A stretch of 54,123 bases of DNA from Brucella daejeonensis (GTDB taxonomy: Bacteria > Pseudomonadota > Alphaproteobacteria > Rhizobiales > Rhizobiaceae): contig NZ_JACIJG010000022.1 in NCBI RefSeq assembly GCF_014199265.1, forward strand, positions 1-54,123, given 5' to 3'. Of this stretch, positions 16,741 to 25,555 are shown one piece after another. Position numbers and translations under genes: made by a program. The first letter of the stretch is position 1, and the number at the start of each line of letters is the position of its first letter. The notes below the pieces were generated by a model. The model had not been told where the DNA came from, did not search any database, and was given only the letters and a program-made list of their open reading frames with translations.

Positions 16741-17529
16741 ATGGTCGATACGACGACAAGCTATCGCCTGATCGCGTCCGATATGACGCGGTCGCTGCAG
16801 CGTGTTTCGAAAGAGCCGCTGGTGGAGCGGGAAACCGCCTATTTCAGGGAAAATATCGGCAATGTGAAATCGCTCGACGATTTCATGGCCGATAGCCGGC
16901 TTTATAATTATGCGCTGAAGGCGTTCGGGCTTGAAGACATGGCCTATGCCAAGGCGTTCATTCGCAAGATCCTGACCGAGGGCGTCACCGACAAGGAATC
17001 GATGGCGAACCAGCTTACCGACAAGCGCTACAAGGAGTTCGCGACCGTCTTCGACTTCGCGGACAAGGGGGCGGAAGCCACCCAGGGCGCGGCGGTGCAG
17101 CAGGGCACGATCGACAGATATCTGCGCCAGACGCTGGAAGTCGAGGCGGGCAGCCAGAACGACGGTGTGCGGCTGGCGCTCTATTTCCAGCGCAAGGCGC
17201 CGACGCTGACCAATGCCTATGAAATTCTCGGCGACAAGGCGCTGCTGTCGATGGTCCAGACCACGTTCGGCTGGCCCTCCACCATGTCGAACGCCGATAT
17301 CGACAAGCAGGCGAAACTGGTTTCGGAGAAGATCGACTTCACCAGAATGTCGGACCCCGACTATGTTTCGAAATTCATCTCGCGCTTCACCGCCATGTAT
17401 GAAATGAGCAATCCGACGGCCTCCAGTCCGGCCTCGATTGCCTCGCTCCTTCTGGGCGGCACGTCTTCCGTGGGCATTTCGATAGACATTCTGAGCACAT
17501 TGCAGAACTTCAAGCCGGGCGGACGCTGA
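16741..17529 (+). CDS. DUF1217 flagellar-locus protein
   Basis: 262 aa. ATG 16741 is preferred because AGGGGG lies 7-8 bp upstream; 16735 and 16696 are also in frame. It belongs to the DUF1217 family found in rhizobial flagellar clusters ([53 protein letters not shown]). It is mostly helical, with no signal peptide or membrane segment. Its stop overlaps the flgF start (TGATG). A structural or export-related role is likely from context only. Confidence 0.88.
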   Translation: MVDTTTSYRLIASDMTRSLQRVSKEPLVERETAYFRENIGNVKSLDDFMADSRLYNYALKAFGLEDMAYAKAFIRKILTEGVTDKESMANQLTDKRYKEFATVFDFADKGAEATQGAAVQQGTIDRYLRQTLEVEAGSQNDGVRLALYFQRKAPTLTNAYEILGDKALLSMVQTTFGWPSTMSNADIDKQAKLVSEKIDFTRMSDPDYVSKFISRFTAMYEMSNPTASSPASIASLLLGGTSSVGISIDILSTLQNFKPGGR

Positions 17530-18260
17530 TGCAGAACAATTCGATCTATGTCGGGCTTTCCTCGCTCATTACGCTGGAACGGCGGATGGATGCGATTGCC
17601 CAGAACGTCGCCAATGTCTCCACGGTCGGCTTCCGCGGCGAGGGCATCAAGTTCGACACCATCGTTTCGGACAAGGCGAGCGACGATGTGAGTTTCGCGA
17701 CGGCGGGCAAGAGCTTCATCCGCACCGAAGCCGGTCCGTTGATCAAGACCGACAATCCGCTCGATGTCGCGGTCAAGGGCGATGTGTGGATGTCGGTCGC
17801 GACGCCGCAGGGGCAGATATATACGCGCGACGGGCGCATGAAGATGCTGCCGACCGGCGATCTCGTTTCCGTCACCGGCCATGCGATCCTCGATGCCGGC
17901 GGTGCGCCCATCGTGCTCAATCCTGCTGGCGGCGCGCCGAAGATTTCGAGCGACGGCGCGATCTACCAGAACGGCGCGCAGATCGGCGCCATCGGCCTCT
18001 ATACGATCCCCGCCGATGCGGAGCTCACCTATGCCGGTACGTCCGGCGTGATCCCCGACAAGCCCGCCCAGCCGGTGGTGGACGATAACAGCGTCGGTGT
18101 CGTGCAGGGCATGATCGAGGGATCGAATGTCGATGCCATGACCGAGATGACGCGGCTCATCAGCGTCAGCCGCGCCTTCGAGCAGGTCAACAACCTGCTC
18201 TCGCAGCAGGAGACCACCGTTTCCGAAGCCATCAAGACGCTGGGCTCCAGAAACGGATGA
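17529..18260 (+). CDS. flgF: Flagellar proximal rod protein FlgF
   Basis: 243 aa. The N-terminal rod motif [38 protein letters not shown] and the C-terminal FlgF/G motif ([38 protein letters not shown]) are both clear. It is exported by the flagellar apparatus without a cleaved signal. It begins inside the stop codon of the DUF1217 gene and ends 4 bp into fliI, so the three are coupled. Confidence 0.97.
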   Translation: MQNNSIYVGLSSLITLERRMDAIAQNVANVSTVGFRGEGIKFDTIVSDKASDDVSFATAGKSFIRTEAGPLIKTDNPLDVAVKGDVWMSVATPQGQIYTRDGRMKMLPTGDLVSVTGHAILDAGGAPIVLNPAGGAPKISSDGAIYQNGAQIGAIGLYTIPADAELTYAGTSGVIPDKPAQPVVDDNSVGVVQGMIEGSNVDAMTEMTRLISVSRAFEQVNNLLSQQETTVSEAIKTLGSRNG

Positions 18261-19615
18261 TGCCCGATCTGCCGCTCTCTCGTTTGGCCGCTTTTGCCCG
18301 TCGGCAACTGGTGACACCAAAACCGCTCACCGGCATTGGCGGCACGGTGAGCGACGTGTCGCGTTCGGCGATTGCGGTGCGCGGGCTTTCGCGCGATGCG
18401 CGGCTGGGCGACGCGGTGGCGATCCATGCGCAAGGCGGCCAGAGCCTTGCCGAAATCATCCGCGTCGCGGACACGCAGGTGCTGGTGAAGCCCTTCGACG
18501 ACCGCGTCATTCCTTCGCTCGGCGCCGCCGTTTTCGAGGAGGGGCCGCTCCGCATCCGTCCGGCGCCGGAATGGCGCGGCCGCGTCGTCAATGCGCTCGG
18601 GCAGGCGGTCGACGGCAAGGGTGTCTTGCCGCCCGGCGCGCGGTCGATGGCATCCGAGAGCCTTGCGCCCGCAGCCCTTCGCCGCGCCCGCGTGGACCAT
18701 GGCCTGCGAACCGGCGTCAATGTCATCGATATTTTCACGCCGCTCTGCTTCGGCCAGCGCATCGGTGTTTTCGCAGGCTCCGGCGTCGGCAAATCCACGC
18801 TGCTTGCCATGATGACGCGCGCGGCGGATTTCGACACGGTGGTGCTGGCGCTGACCGGCGAACGCGGGCGCGAAGTGCGCGAGATGCTGGAAGACACCAT
18901 GGCGGGCCACCTCGGCAAGACGATCACGATAGTGGCGACAGGCGATGAAAGCCCGATGATGCGCCGCCTCGCGCCCAATACCGCGACGGCGATTGCCGAA
19001 TATTTCCGCGATCTCGGCCAGAATGTCCTGCTCATCGTCGATTCCGTCACGCGCTTTGCCCATGCGGCGCGCGAGGTGGCGATCGCGGCTGAGGAGCCGC
19101 CGGTTTCGCGCGGCTATCCGCCGAGCGTCTTCAGCCAGTTGCCGCGCCTTCTGGAGCGCGCCGGGCCTGGTATCGGGCAAGCGGGCGGCAGCATCACAGG
19201 CATCTATTCGGTGCTGGTCGATGGCGACGACCACAACGACCCGATTTCCGACGCGATCCGCGGCACGCTCGACGGCCACATCGTGCTTGACCGCGCCATT
19301 GCGGCGCAAGGACGCTTTCCGGCGGTCGATATTCCCGGTTCCGTCTCGCGCCTTGCAAGGCACAACTGGACGCCGGAGCAACGCAAGCTGGTCGGCCAGT
19401 TGCGCGGCATGGTCGCCCGTTTCGAGGAAACGCGGGACCTGCGCGCCATCGGTGCCTATCAGAAGGGGCATGACGGTCTTCTGGATCAGGCGGTCGATCT
19501 CGTTCCCCGGATTTACGAGGCTTTGCAGCAATCGCCGGAAGAGGGCCTTTCGGACGATCCCTATGGTGATCTTGCCGCGGCATTGCGCGGCGACAGACAG
19601 GCGCAACACGCATGA
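18257..19615 (+). CDS. fliI: Flagellum-specific ATPase FliI
   Basis: 452 aa. Walker A GSGVGKST at residues 174-181, the ERGREVREML stretch of export ATPases, Walker B NVLLIVDSVTRFA, and the conserved SRGYPPSVFSQLPRLLERAG and GSITGIYSVLVDGDDHNDPI. It forms the hexameric ring that drives export at the cytoplasmic face, held by FliH. It overlaps flgF upstream and the 205-aa gene downstream (ATGA). Confidence 0.97.
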   Translation: MMPDLPLSRLAAFARRQLVTPKPLTGIGGTVSDVSRSAIAVRGLSRDARLGDAVAIHAQGGQSLAEIIRVADTQVLVKPFDDRVIPSLGAAVFEEGPLRIRPAPEWRGRVVNALGQAVDGKGVLPPGARSMASESLAPAALRRARVDHGLRTGVNVIDIFTPLCFGQRIGVFAGSGVGKSTLLAMMTRAADFDTVVLALTGERGREVREMLEDTMAGHLGKTITIVATGDESPMMRRLAPNTATAIAEYFRDLGQNVLLIVDSVTRFAHAAREVAIAAEEPPVSRGYPPSVFSQLPRLLERAGPGIGQAGGSITGIYSVLVDGDDHNDPISDAIRGTLDGHIVLDRAIAAQGRFPAVDIPGSVSRLARHNWTPEQRKLVGQLRGMVARFEETRDLRAIGAYQKGHDGLLDQAVDLVPRIYEALQQSPEEGLSDDPYGDLAAALRGDRQAQHA

Positions 19616-20229
19616 CGACGGGATTTCGCAAGACAGAAGAAGAAAAACTCCTCGCCCAGCTAACGGCGGAGGTCGAGGCCGCAGCGCGGCAGGAAGGCAT
19701 GAAGAAGCCGCAGAGCAGGATGGACCGCTATCTGAAGATTGCGGCGATCACGCTTGCGGCGGGCAGCGCGATGCTGCCCTTCATCACCTATCTCCAGCGC
19801 GCCGATCCCGGTCCGTCCGAAAAGGCCGAACGCAAGATCGTCGATCCGCTCGACCGCTCGCGGCAGAAGACGGTTCGCCGTTTCCCGTCCTTCCGTCCAT
19901 CCGAAAAGGTCGCACCGAATGCGAATGTGGACGACACCATGACCGGCTCCGTCATGTCCAACGGCAAGGGACTTCCGGGCGCCGACGCAGGCCGTGAGGA
20001 CGACGGCGGGGAAGGGCAGGCCATGCCGAAGCCGGTTTTCGCGCTGCGCGAGGTCGTCGGCGGCATGGCGATGATCGAGGATTCGTCCGGCTACTGGTTC
20101 GTCGAAAAGGGTTCGCTTCTGCCGGACGGCAGCCACCTGGTTTCAATCGGTCGCGGTTCGGGCACCTGGCAGCTCAGGACGTCGTCGGGCGGCGTGGTGG
20201 AGATGGGGAGTAAGGGAGTAAGGGAGTAA
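19612..20229 (+). CDS. Uncharacterised single-pass membrane protein after fliI
   Basis: 205 aa, not recognised. A charged cytoplasmic N-terminus (about 40 residues) is followed by one membrane segment (LKIAAITLAAGSAMLPFITYL). Then comes a flexible charged linker and a C-terminal domain, probably periplasmic (FALREVVGGMAMIEDSSGYWFVEKGSLLPDGSHLVSIGRGSGTWQLRTSSGGVVEM). The domain resembles a small beta-rich sensor. The last residues GSKGVRE and the stop codon are encoded by the octamer array at 20206-20261. Each 24-bp block of three octamers contains a stop in this frame, so array length should not change the product much. Coupled to fliI. Confidence 0.82.
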   Translation: MTTGFRKTEEEKLLAQLTAEVEAAARQEGMKKPQSRMDRYLKIAAITLAAGSAMLPFITYLQRADPGPSEKAERKIVDPLDRSRQKTVRRFPSFRPSEKVAPNANVDDTMTGSVMSNGKGLPGADAGREDDGGEGQAMPKPVFALREVVGGMAMIEDSSGYWFVEKGSLLPDGSHLVSIGRGSGTWQLRTSSGGVVEMGSKGVRE

Positions 20230-20261
20230 GGGAGTAAGGGAGTAAGGGAGTAAGGGAGTAA
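20206..20261 (+). repeat. Octamer tandem array (GGGAGTAA)7
   Basis: Seven perfect copies of GGGAGTAA. The array starts in the last codons of the 205-aa gene and supplies its stop codon. Runs of GGG spaced by five bases could form a G-quadruplex on the plus strand. Octamer arrays are known variable loci (HOOF-Print VNTRs, different octamer) in Brucella. Confidence 0.95.
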
Positions 20262-20347
20262 ATCAGGTCGAAATTTTATCTGATCCGGTTGCCTTCTCAA
20301 AACTCATTTTCCGCTTGTGCTCGACAAACTTTTGGTTTGGTCTTTTC

Positions 20348-20400
20348 CTATTCCCCTATTCCCCTATTCCCCTATTCCCCTATTCCCCTATTCCCCTATT
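20348..20400 (+). repeat. Octamer tandem array (CTATTCCC)6.6
   Basis: Six full and one partial copy of CTATTCCC; the minus strand reads GGGGAATA repeated and could form a G-quadruplex. It lies 86 bp after the first array, with opposite G-strand polarity. The 235-bp gap 20230-20464 before flgB holds these arrays and little else. Confidence 0.95.
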
Positions 20401-20464
20401 GCTCTCGCAAGCTTGACGCAAGTTCCGGCCCTTAAGTTAACGAACTGTAAAGGCGGGAAACTCC

Positions 20465-20845
20465 ATGAGCTCCATTCATCTTTTCGATCTGGCCGCAAGG
20501 CAGGCGCAATGGCTGTCGGTGAGACAGGCCACAGTCGCGGGCAATGTCGCCAATGCGAATACGCCGGATTTCCGGGCGCGCGACGTGCAGCCCTTCGCGG
20601 ATGTGCTGGACAGGACGCAGCTTACCATGGCCGCCACCAGCCCCATGCATCTGGAAGCCGAAGCGGACGGCATCGCGGCCACGCGCCTGCGCCCGGACGA
20701 CATCACCGAAGAGACCCATTCCGGCAATACGGTCGATGTCGAACAGGAAATGATGAAGGCCGGTGAGATCGCCCGCGAATATTCGCTCAATACAAGCATC
20801 GTCAAGGCGTTCCACCGCATGATGCTTTCGGTCGCGAAGGGGTAG
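20465..20845 (+). CDS. flgB: Flagellar proximal rod protein FlgB
   Basis: 126 aa. The rod motif [29 protein letters not shown] is near the N-terminus, and the C-terminal helix ([26 protein letters not shown]) is complete. It starts a new transcription group after the octamer arrays. It is separated by 2 bp from flgC. Confidence 0.96.
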   Translation: MSSIHLFDLAARQAQWLSVRQATVAGNVANANTPDFRARDVQPFADVLDRTQLTMAATSPMHLEAEADGIAATRLRPDDITEETHSGNTVDVEQEMMKAGEIAREYSLNTSIVKAFHRMMLSVAKG

Positions 20846-20847
20846 CC

Positions 20848-21270
20848 ATGTCTTCCGATGCCCTGCAAAGCACATTGAAGATAGCGGCGTCGGGCCTTTC
20901 GGCCCAATCGACGCGCCTGCGCATCGTTTCCGAAAATATTGCCAATGCACAGTCGACCGCCAAGACCGCCGATGCCGATCCCTATCGCCGCAAGACGGTT
21001 TCCTTCCGCACCGAGCTGGAGCAGGGCACTGGCGCGGCCGAGGTTCGCATCGCCGAAGTCGGCAAGGATACCTCGCCCTTCATCGAACGATACGAGCCGA
21101 GCCATCCGGCAGCGGATGAGCGCGGCTATGTCCGTTATCCGAACGTCAACATGGTCGTCGAAATGGCGGACATGCGTGAGGCCAATCGGTCTTATGAAGC
21201 CAATTTGCAGGTCGTGAAACAGGCCCGCGAACTGATCTCCATGACCATCGATCTCTTGAGGAGCACATAA
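20848..21270 (+). CDS. flgC: Flagellar proximal rod protein FlgC
   Basis: 140 aa. The N-terminal motif [27 protein letters not shown] and the C-terminal stretch [43 protein letters not shown] are characteristic. The stop overlaps the start of fliE by one base (TAATG). Confidence 0.97.
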   Translation: MSSDALQSTLKIAASGLSAQSTRLRIVSENIANAQSTAKTADADPYRRKTVSFRTELEQGTGAAEVRIAEVGKDTSPFIERYEPSHPAADERGYVRYPNVNMVVEMADMREANRSYEANLQVVKQARELISMTIDLLRST

Positions 21271-21605
21271 TGTACGACTCGATCATGAGCATTTCGGCGC
21301 GCAATGCGCTATCGCGCCTGTCCGAAACCGTCGCAGAAAAGGGCGTCGGCCCTGCGTCCGCGCCGCAGGCCGTTCCGGCAGCGCCCGGCGCTTCGTTCGG
21401 CGAAGTCCTGTCGCAGATGACGGATTCCGTCGGCCAGAAGCTGCAGGCGGCGGAAGCGACCTCCATTCAGGGCATCAAGGGCGATGCGCCGGTGCGCGAT
21501 GTGGTCAGCTCCGTCATGGAAGCCGAACAGTCGCTCCAGACGGCTATCGCGATCCGCGACAAGATCGTGCAGGCCTATCTCGAAATCAGCCGTATGCCCA
21601 TCTGA
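21270..21605 (+). CDS. fliE: Flagellar hook-basal body adaptor FliE
   Basis: 111 aa. The N-terminus is variable. The conserved C-terminal part ([30 protein letters not shown] then [34 protein letters not shown]) is complete. It joins the MS ring to the rod. It lies between flgC and flgG in the rod operon. Confidence 0.96.
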   Translation: MYDSIMSISARNALSRLSETVAEKGVGPASAPQAVPAAPGASFGEVLSQMTDSVGQKLQAAEATSIQGIKGDAPVRDVVSSVMEAEQSLQTAIAIRDKIVQAYLEISRMPI

Positions 21606-21628
21606 TTTGCGACAGCTAAGGATACACC

Positions 21629-22417
21629 ATGAAAGCCCTGACGATTGCCGCCACCGGCATGAACGCCCAGCAGCTCAATCTGGAAGTGATCGCCAACAAT
21701 ATCGCCAATATCAACACGACGGGCTTCAAGCGTGCGCGGGCCGAGTTTACCGATCTGCTTTACCAGTCGGAGCGGACTGCGGGCGTTCCCAATCAGGCGA
21801 ACCAGTCTATCGTGCCGGAAGGCGCGTTGGTCGGTCTCGGCGTGCAGACGGCGGCGGTGCGCAATCTTCACATTCAGGGCAGTTTCAACCAGACCGGCAA
21901 TCCCTTCGACGTGGCGCTGACGGGGCGCGGCTGGTTCCAGATCCAGAGCCCGACCGGCGAAACGCTCTATACCCGCGCGGGTGCGTTCAACAAGAATGCC
22001 GACGGCCAGCTTGTGACGCTCGACGGCAATCCGGTCGAACCGGCGATCACCATTCCGCCGGACGCCATCGAAGTGACGATCACCGATACGGGGCAGGTTT
22101 TCGCCAAGTTGCAGGACCAGATCAATCAGGTCGATCTCGGTCAGCTCACCCTTGCCAATTTCACCAATGAAGCGGGTCTCGAACCGCTTGGCGGCAATCT
22201 CTACCGCGAGACGGAAGCCTCCGGCGGACCGCTGGTCGGCGTGCCGGGCGATCCGGGCTACGGCTCGATCAAGCAGGGCTATCTCGAAGCGTCGAATGTC
22301 GATCCGGTGAAGGAAATCACCGATCTCATTACGGCGCAGCGCGCCTATGAAATGAATTCCAAGGTCATTCAGGCCGCCGACGAAATGGCGGCAACCGTGT
22401 CGAAGAACCTGCGCTGA
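21629..22417 (+). CDS. flgG: Flagellar distal rod protein FlgG
   Basis: 262 aa, the usual length. N-terminal motif [36 protein letters not shown]-terminal [42 protein letters not shown] precedes the ATG at 11 bp. It precedes flgA. Confidence 0.98.
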   Translation: MKALTIAATGMNAQQLNLEVIANNIANINTTGFKRARAEFTDLLYQSERTAGVPNQANQSIVPEGALVGLGVQTAAVRNLHIQGSFNQTGNPFDVALTGRGWFQIQSPTGETLYTRAGAFNKNADGQLVTLDGNPVEPAITIPPDAIEVTITDTGQVFAKLQDQINQVDLGQLTLANFTNEAGLEPLGGNLYRETEASGGPLVGVPGDPGYGSIKQGYLEASNVDPVKEITDLITAQRAYEMNSKVIQAADEMAATVSKNLR

Positions 22418-22428
22418 CGGTGACGGTA

Positions 22429-22905
22429 ATGGGTTTCGCGAAGGCAATCTTACGGAAAACAGGGCTGGCGTTTGCAGGCGGGTTGCTGCTCGCATCAACG
22501 GCGAACGCCGCCGACCGCATCGCCTTTGTCGTGCCTGCGGCCACCGTCTATCCCGGCCAGATCGTGAGCGATACAGCCCTCCTGGAGAAGAATTTCTTCA
22601 TCAATGCGCCGGCGGCGAGCCAATATGTGCTGTCGCCGGAGCAGGCGGCGGGCAAGGTGGCGCGCAAGACGCTGCTTCCCGGCAAGCCGATCCTCGTTTC
22701 GGCGCTGGGCGAGCCGTCTCTGGTCACGCGCGGGGTTCCCGCACCTTTGGTCTTCACCGCCGGCACACTGACCATAACCGCCATGGGCACACCGCTTGAA
22801 TCGGGTGCGGCCGGCGATTTCATCAAGGTCCGCAACGTCGACAGCGGCATCATCGTATCCGGCACGGTGCTCGCAAATGGTCGTATTCAGGTGGGGATGC
22901 AGTGA
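22429..22905 (+). CDS. flgA: P-ring assembly chaperone FlgA
   Basis: 158 aa from ATG 22429; a GTG at 22420 is the alternative. Signal peptide LRKTGLAFAGGLLLASTANA. The mature part has the SAF-like domain (VYPGQIVSDTALLEKNFF, KTLLPGKPILVSAL) and the C-terminal FlgA stretch (ITAMGTPLESGAAGDFIKVRNVDSGIIVSGTVLANGRIQV). It is periplasmic and needed for FlgI polymerisation. A Shine-Dalgarno-like AGGTGGGG near its end (22889-22896) was probably used by flgI before the repeat element inserted at its stop codon. Confidence 0.93.
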   Translation: MGFAKAILRKTGLAFAGGLLLASTANAADRIAFVVPAATVYPGQIVSDTALLEKNFFINAPAASQYVLSPEQAAGKVARKTLLPGKPILVSALGEPSLVTRGVPAPLVFTAGTLTITAMGTPLESGAAGDFIKVRNVDSGIIVSGTVLANGRIQVGMQ

Positions 22906-24278
22906 GAGCCTGTTCCAAAAGTCGCCATACCGGTCTGCAAATAGCGCTTTTCTGCGTTCCGGCGCTCATGTACCTTTTTGTACTACTCAAGCTCCGGTAC
23001 TCGAAAATCACCATTTTCGCCTCGGCCTGCCGCTTTTGGATTCAGGCTCTGCGAAAGACTTGCGCCGTCCTGATAACCGCTCTGGCACTCATGTTCCCGT
23101 CCGTCGCGAGCTTTGCGGATGAATCGTCGAAGAATGCGCTGGAATTCGGTTCCGCCGTGGATGCCGATGCCGACTGGCTCGGTTCCGGCGGCGACCCGTC
23201 GAAAATGGCCTATGCGGAGCTTGGCCGGGGCAGCGCGGTTGCACGGCTGAAGGATATCGCGACCATTCAGGGCGTACGCGAAAACCAGCTTGTGGGTTAC
23301 GGTCTTGTCATCGGGCTCAAGGGCACCGGCGACAGCCTGCGCAATTCGCCTTTCACCGAACAATCCATGCGCGCCATGCTGGATAATCTTGGCATCAGCG
23401 CGCCGCGCAATTCCACCCGTTCCAAGAATACGGCTGCGGTCATCGTCACCGCGAACCTGCCCGCCTTTGCCGGTGCCGGTTCGCGCATCGACGTGACGGT
23501 ATCGTCGCTGGGCGATGCCACCTCGCTTCAGGGCGGCACGCTGGTCATGACCCAGCTCATGGGCGCCGACAATCAGATTTATGCCGTGGCGCAGGGCAAT
23601 ATGATCGTGTCCGGCTTTGCCGCCGAAGGCGAGGCGGCAAGCGTCACGCAGGGCGTGCCGACTTCCGGCCGCATCCCCAACGGCGCGCTGGTCGAGCGCG
23701 AGGTTGCGGGCAATTTCGGACGGGAACGCGTGATGATCGTCGAGCTGCGCGACCCCGATTTCACCACGGCCGTGCGCGCCGCCGACACGATCAATGTCTT
23801 CGCCAGGCGTCGCTACGGGCGCGGCGTGGCCATTGCCCGCGACGCCAAGACGATCCGCCTGTCACGTCCGAAGAATGTGCCTGCCGCCCGCTTTCTCGCG
23901 GAGATCGAAGGCCTGCCGATCACGACCGACGAAGTGGCCCGCGTGGTGGTGGATGAGCGGACCGGAACCGTCGTCATCGGCGAGAAGGTGCGCATTTCCA
24001 AGGTGGCGATCAGCCATGGCAGCCTGACGGTCCGGGTGACGGAAACGCCGATGGTCGTTCAGCCCGAGCCGTTCAGCGATGGCGTGACGGCGGTGGAGCC
24101 GAACACCGATATCGCCGTCAATCAGCAGAATGCCAAGATCGGTATCCTGACCGGCGCAAACCTTGAAAATCTCGTCAAGGGCCTGAACCAGATCGGCGTG
24201 AAGCCGACCGGCATCATCGCGATATTGCAGGCCATCAAGACATCCGGCGCCCTTCACGCAGAACTGGTGGTGCAATGA
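22902..24278 (+). CDS. flgI: Flagellar P-ring protein FlgI, 5' end altered by a repeat element
   Basis: 458 aa if read from GTG 22902; the flgI-like part starts near 23049. Signal peptide RKTCAVLITALALMFPSVASFA, then the conserved P-ring sequence (ARLKDIATIQGVRENQLVGYGLVIGLKGTGD) through the usual C-terminus (LVKGLNQIGVKPTGIIAILQAIKTSGALHAELVVQ). Codons before 23049 come from the 144-bp palindrome 22906-23049. Removing it gives TGATGCGAAAG, an ordinary flgA stop/flgI ATG overlap, so the native ATG seems split between 22905 and 23050. Present choices are GTG 22902 (5 bp after AGGTGGGG), ATG 22968 inside the element, CTG 23049 or ATG 23091. Function should survive only if the signal peptide is still recognised. 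Confidence 0.93.
   Translation: MRACSKSRHTGLQIALFCVPALMYLFVLLKLRYSKITIFASACRFWIQALRKTCAVLITALALMFPSVASFADESSKNALEFGSAVDADADWLGSGGDPSKMAYAELGRGSAVARLKDIATIQGVRENQLVGYGLVIGLKGTGDSLRNSPFTEQSMRAMLDNLGISAPRNSTRSKNTAAVIVTANLPAFAGAGSRIDVTVSSLGDATSLQGGTLVMTQLMGADNQIYAVAQGNMIVSGFAAEGEAASVTQGVPTSGRIPNGALVEREVAGNFGRERVMIVELRDPDFTTAVRAADTINVFARRRYGRGVAIARDAKTIRLSRPKNVPAARFLAEIEGLPITTDEVARVVVDERTGTVVIGEKVRISKVAISHGSLTVRVTETPMVVQPEPFSDGVTAVEPNTDIAVNQQNAKIGILTGANLENLVKGLNQIGVKPTGIIAILQAIKTSGALHAELVVQ
22906..23049. repeat. 144-bp palindromic element, family C, inserted at the flgI start
   Basis: It begins GAGCCTGTTCCAAAAGTCGCC and ends with ..CAGGCTC, the inverted ends also seen in the 143-bp copy at 41187-41329. 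It starts directly after the flgA stop TGA (22903-22905). Its length is a multiple of three and the flgI frame is open across it. Confidence 0.85.
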
Positions 24279-24820
24279 CCATGGCGAAAAACCTGATCCT
24301 CTACGGCCCGGCCCTGGCGCTCCTTCTGTCCGCCTCGCTTCCGGCTTTTGCCGAGCCGCCCGCGCTTGGCAATCTCGACGAAATCCGCAAGTTCTGCGGC
24401 AATATCGACGATCAGGCGGCGGATGCGCGCTATGCGCTACAGGCAAAACAGCTCACCGAGCTGAAAGCCGATGTCGAGGAGCGGATGCAGGCGCTGGAGG
24501 AAAAGCGCCGTGAATATGAAATGTGGCTGAAGCGCCGCGACGAATTCGTCAGCAAGGCGCAGGATTCGCTGGTCGACATCATCTCGAAAATGAAGCCCGA
24601 CGCGGCGGCGGCGCAGATGGCGCTGATCGGCGACGAGGCGGCGGCGGCGCTGATCCTCAAGCTCAACCCGCGCGTTTCCAGCATCATCCTCAATGAAATG
24701 CCGCCGGAAAAGGCGGCGAAGCTTGCGCGCGTCATCGTCGGCGCGCAGCGCACGAGCGCTGCCCCGCGATCCGCCGGAGATCAGCGCGCCGAAGCGCAGA
24801 CCGGGAATAGAGTGCAATGA
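24275..24820 (+). CDS. motE: MotE, chaperone for the periplasmic motor protein MotC
   Basis: 181 aa. Signal peptide NLILYGPALALLLSASLPAFA. Then a coiled coil (QLTELKADVEERMQALEEKRREYEMWLKRRDEFVSKAQ) and an MgtE-N/FliG-like small domain (ISKMKPDAAAAQMALIGDEAAAALILKLNPRVSSIILNEMPPEKAAKLARVI). This is the MotE pattern of rhizobia, where MotE folds MotC in the periplasm. Start overlaps flgI (ATGA-type); stop overlaps flgH. Confidence 0.88.
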   Translation: MTMAKNLILYGPALALLLSASLPAFAEPPALGNLDEIRKFCGNIDDQAADARYALQAKQLTELKADVEERMQALEEKRREYEMWLKRRDEFVSKAQDSLVDIISKMKPDAAAAQMALIGDEAAAALILKLNPRVSSIILNEMPPEKAAKLARVIVGAQRTSAAPRSAGDQRAEAQTGNRVQ

Positions 24821-25545
24821 CGAGAAGCATGAACAGGGCGACCCTCGGCGCGGCGATGCTGGTTCTTCTGGCCGGTTGCGCGACCAGACCGGAAGAGATC
24901 GGGCGCGCGCCGGCCCTTTCCCCCGTCGCGGCCCATCTCGGCATGGAGAACAATCCGCAGCTCAACGGCTATCCCGTACGGCCAGGCAAGGCGTCCTATT
25001 CGCTCTGGGACCAGCGTTCGACCAATTTCTTCAAGGACCCGCGCGCGGCGACGCCGGGCGATGTGCTCACCGTCGTCATCTCGATCAACGACCGCGCCAA
25101 TCTCGATAACAAGACCGACCGCGAGCGCGTGTCGAAGGGCATTTACGGCGCAGGCGGCTCTTTTGCCACCAGCAGCCTTTCGGGTGCCGCGGCGGGCGGC
25201 GATATGGATGCATCGGTCAACACCCATTCCGACAGCAAGTCGAAGGGCAAGGGCACCATCGAGCGCAGTGAAGATATCCGCCTGCAGGTCGCGGCCATCG
25301 TCACCGACACGCTGCCCAACGGCAACATGATCATCCGGGGATCGCAGGAAGTGCGCGTCAATAACGAGTTGCGCGTGCTGAATGTCGCCGGTGTCGTGCG
25401 CCCGCGCGACATTTCCGGCAATAACACGATTTCCTACGACAAGATCGCCGAAGCCCGCATTTCCTATGGCGGTCGCGGGCGCCTGAGCGAGATTCAGCAG
25501 CCGCCTTACGGCCAGCAGATTCTCGATCAGGTTTCTCCGTTCTAG
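24817..25545 (+). CDS. flgH: Flagellar L-ring lipoprotein FlgH
   Basis: 242 aa. Lipoprotein signal with lipobox LLAGC (cysteine about residue 21). The conserved L-ring sequences are present: SLWDQRSTNFFKDPRAATPGDVLTVVISINDRANLDN, and GNMIIRGSQEVRVNNELRVLNVAGVVRPRDISGNNTISYDKIAEARISYGGRG. It is coupled to motE by a 4-bp overlap. Confidence 0.97.
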   Translation: MTRSMNRATLGAAMLVLLAGCATRPEEIGRAPALSPVAAHLGMENNPQLNGYPVRPGKASYSLWDQRSTNFFKDPRAATPGDVLTVVISINDRANLDNKTDRERVSKGIYGAGGSFATSSLSGAAAGGDMDASVNTHSDSKSKGKGTIERSEDIRLQVAAIVTDTLPNGNMIIRGSQEVRVNNELRVLNVAGVVRPRDISGNNTISYDKIAEARISYGGRGRLSEIQQPPYGQQILDQVSPF

Positions 25546-25555
25546 GGCGTTGAGC

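Noticed and set aside
18029..19609. Minus-strand ORF of 526 codons over flgF and fliI
   Set aside because: The plus strand carries unmistakable FlgF and FliI motifs; the antisense peptide is arginine- and histidine-rich with no domain.
20432..20441. TTAAGTTAAC before flgB as a CtrA box
   Set aside because: The two TTAA half sites are separated by one base instead of seven.
22902..23049. flgI as a pseudogene
   Set aside because: The frame is open through the element to the normal C-terminus and several start codons are possible, so loss of function is not shown.
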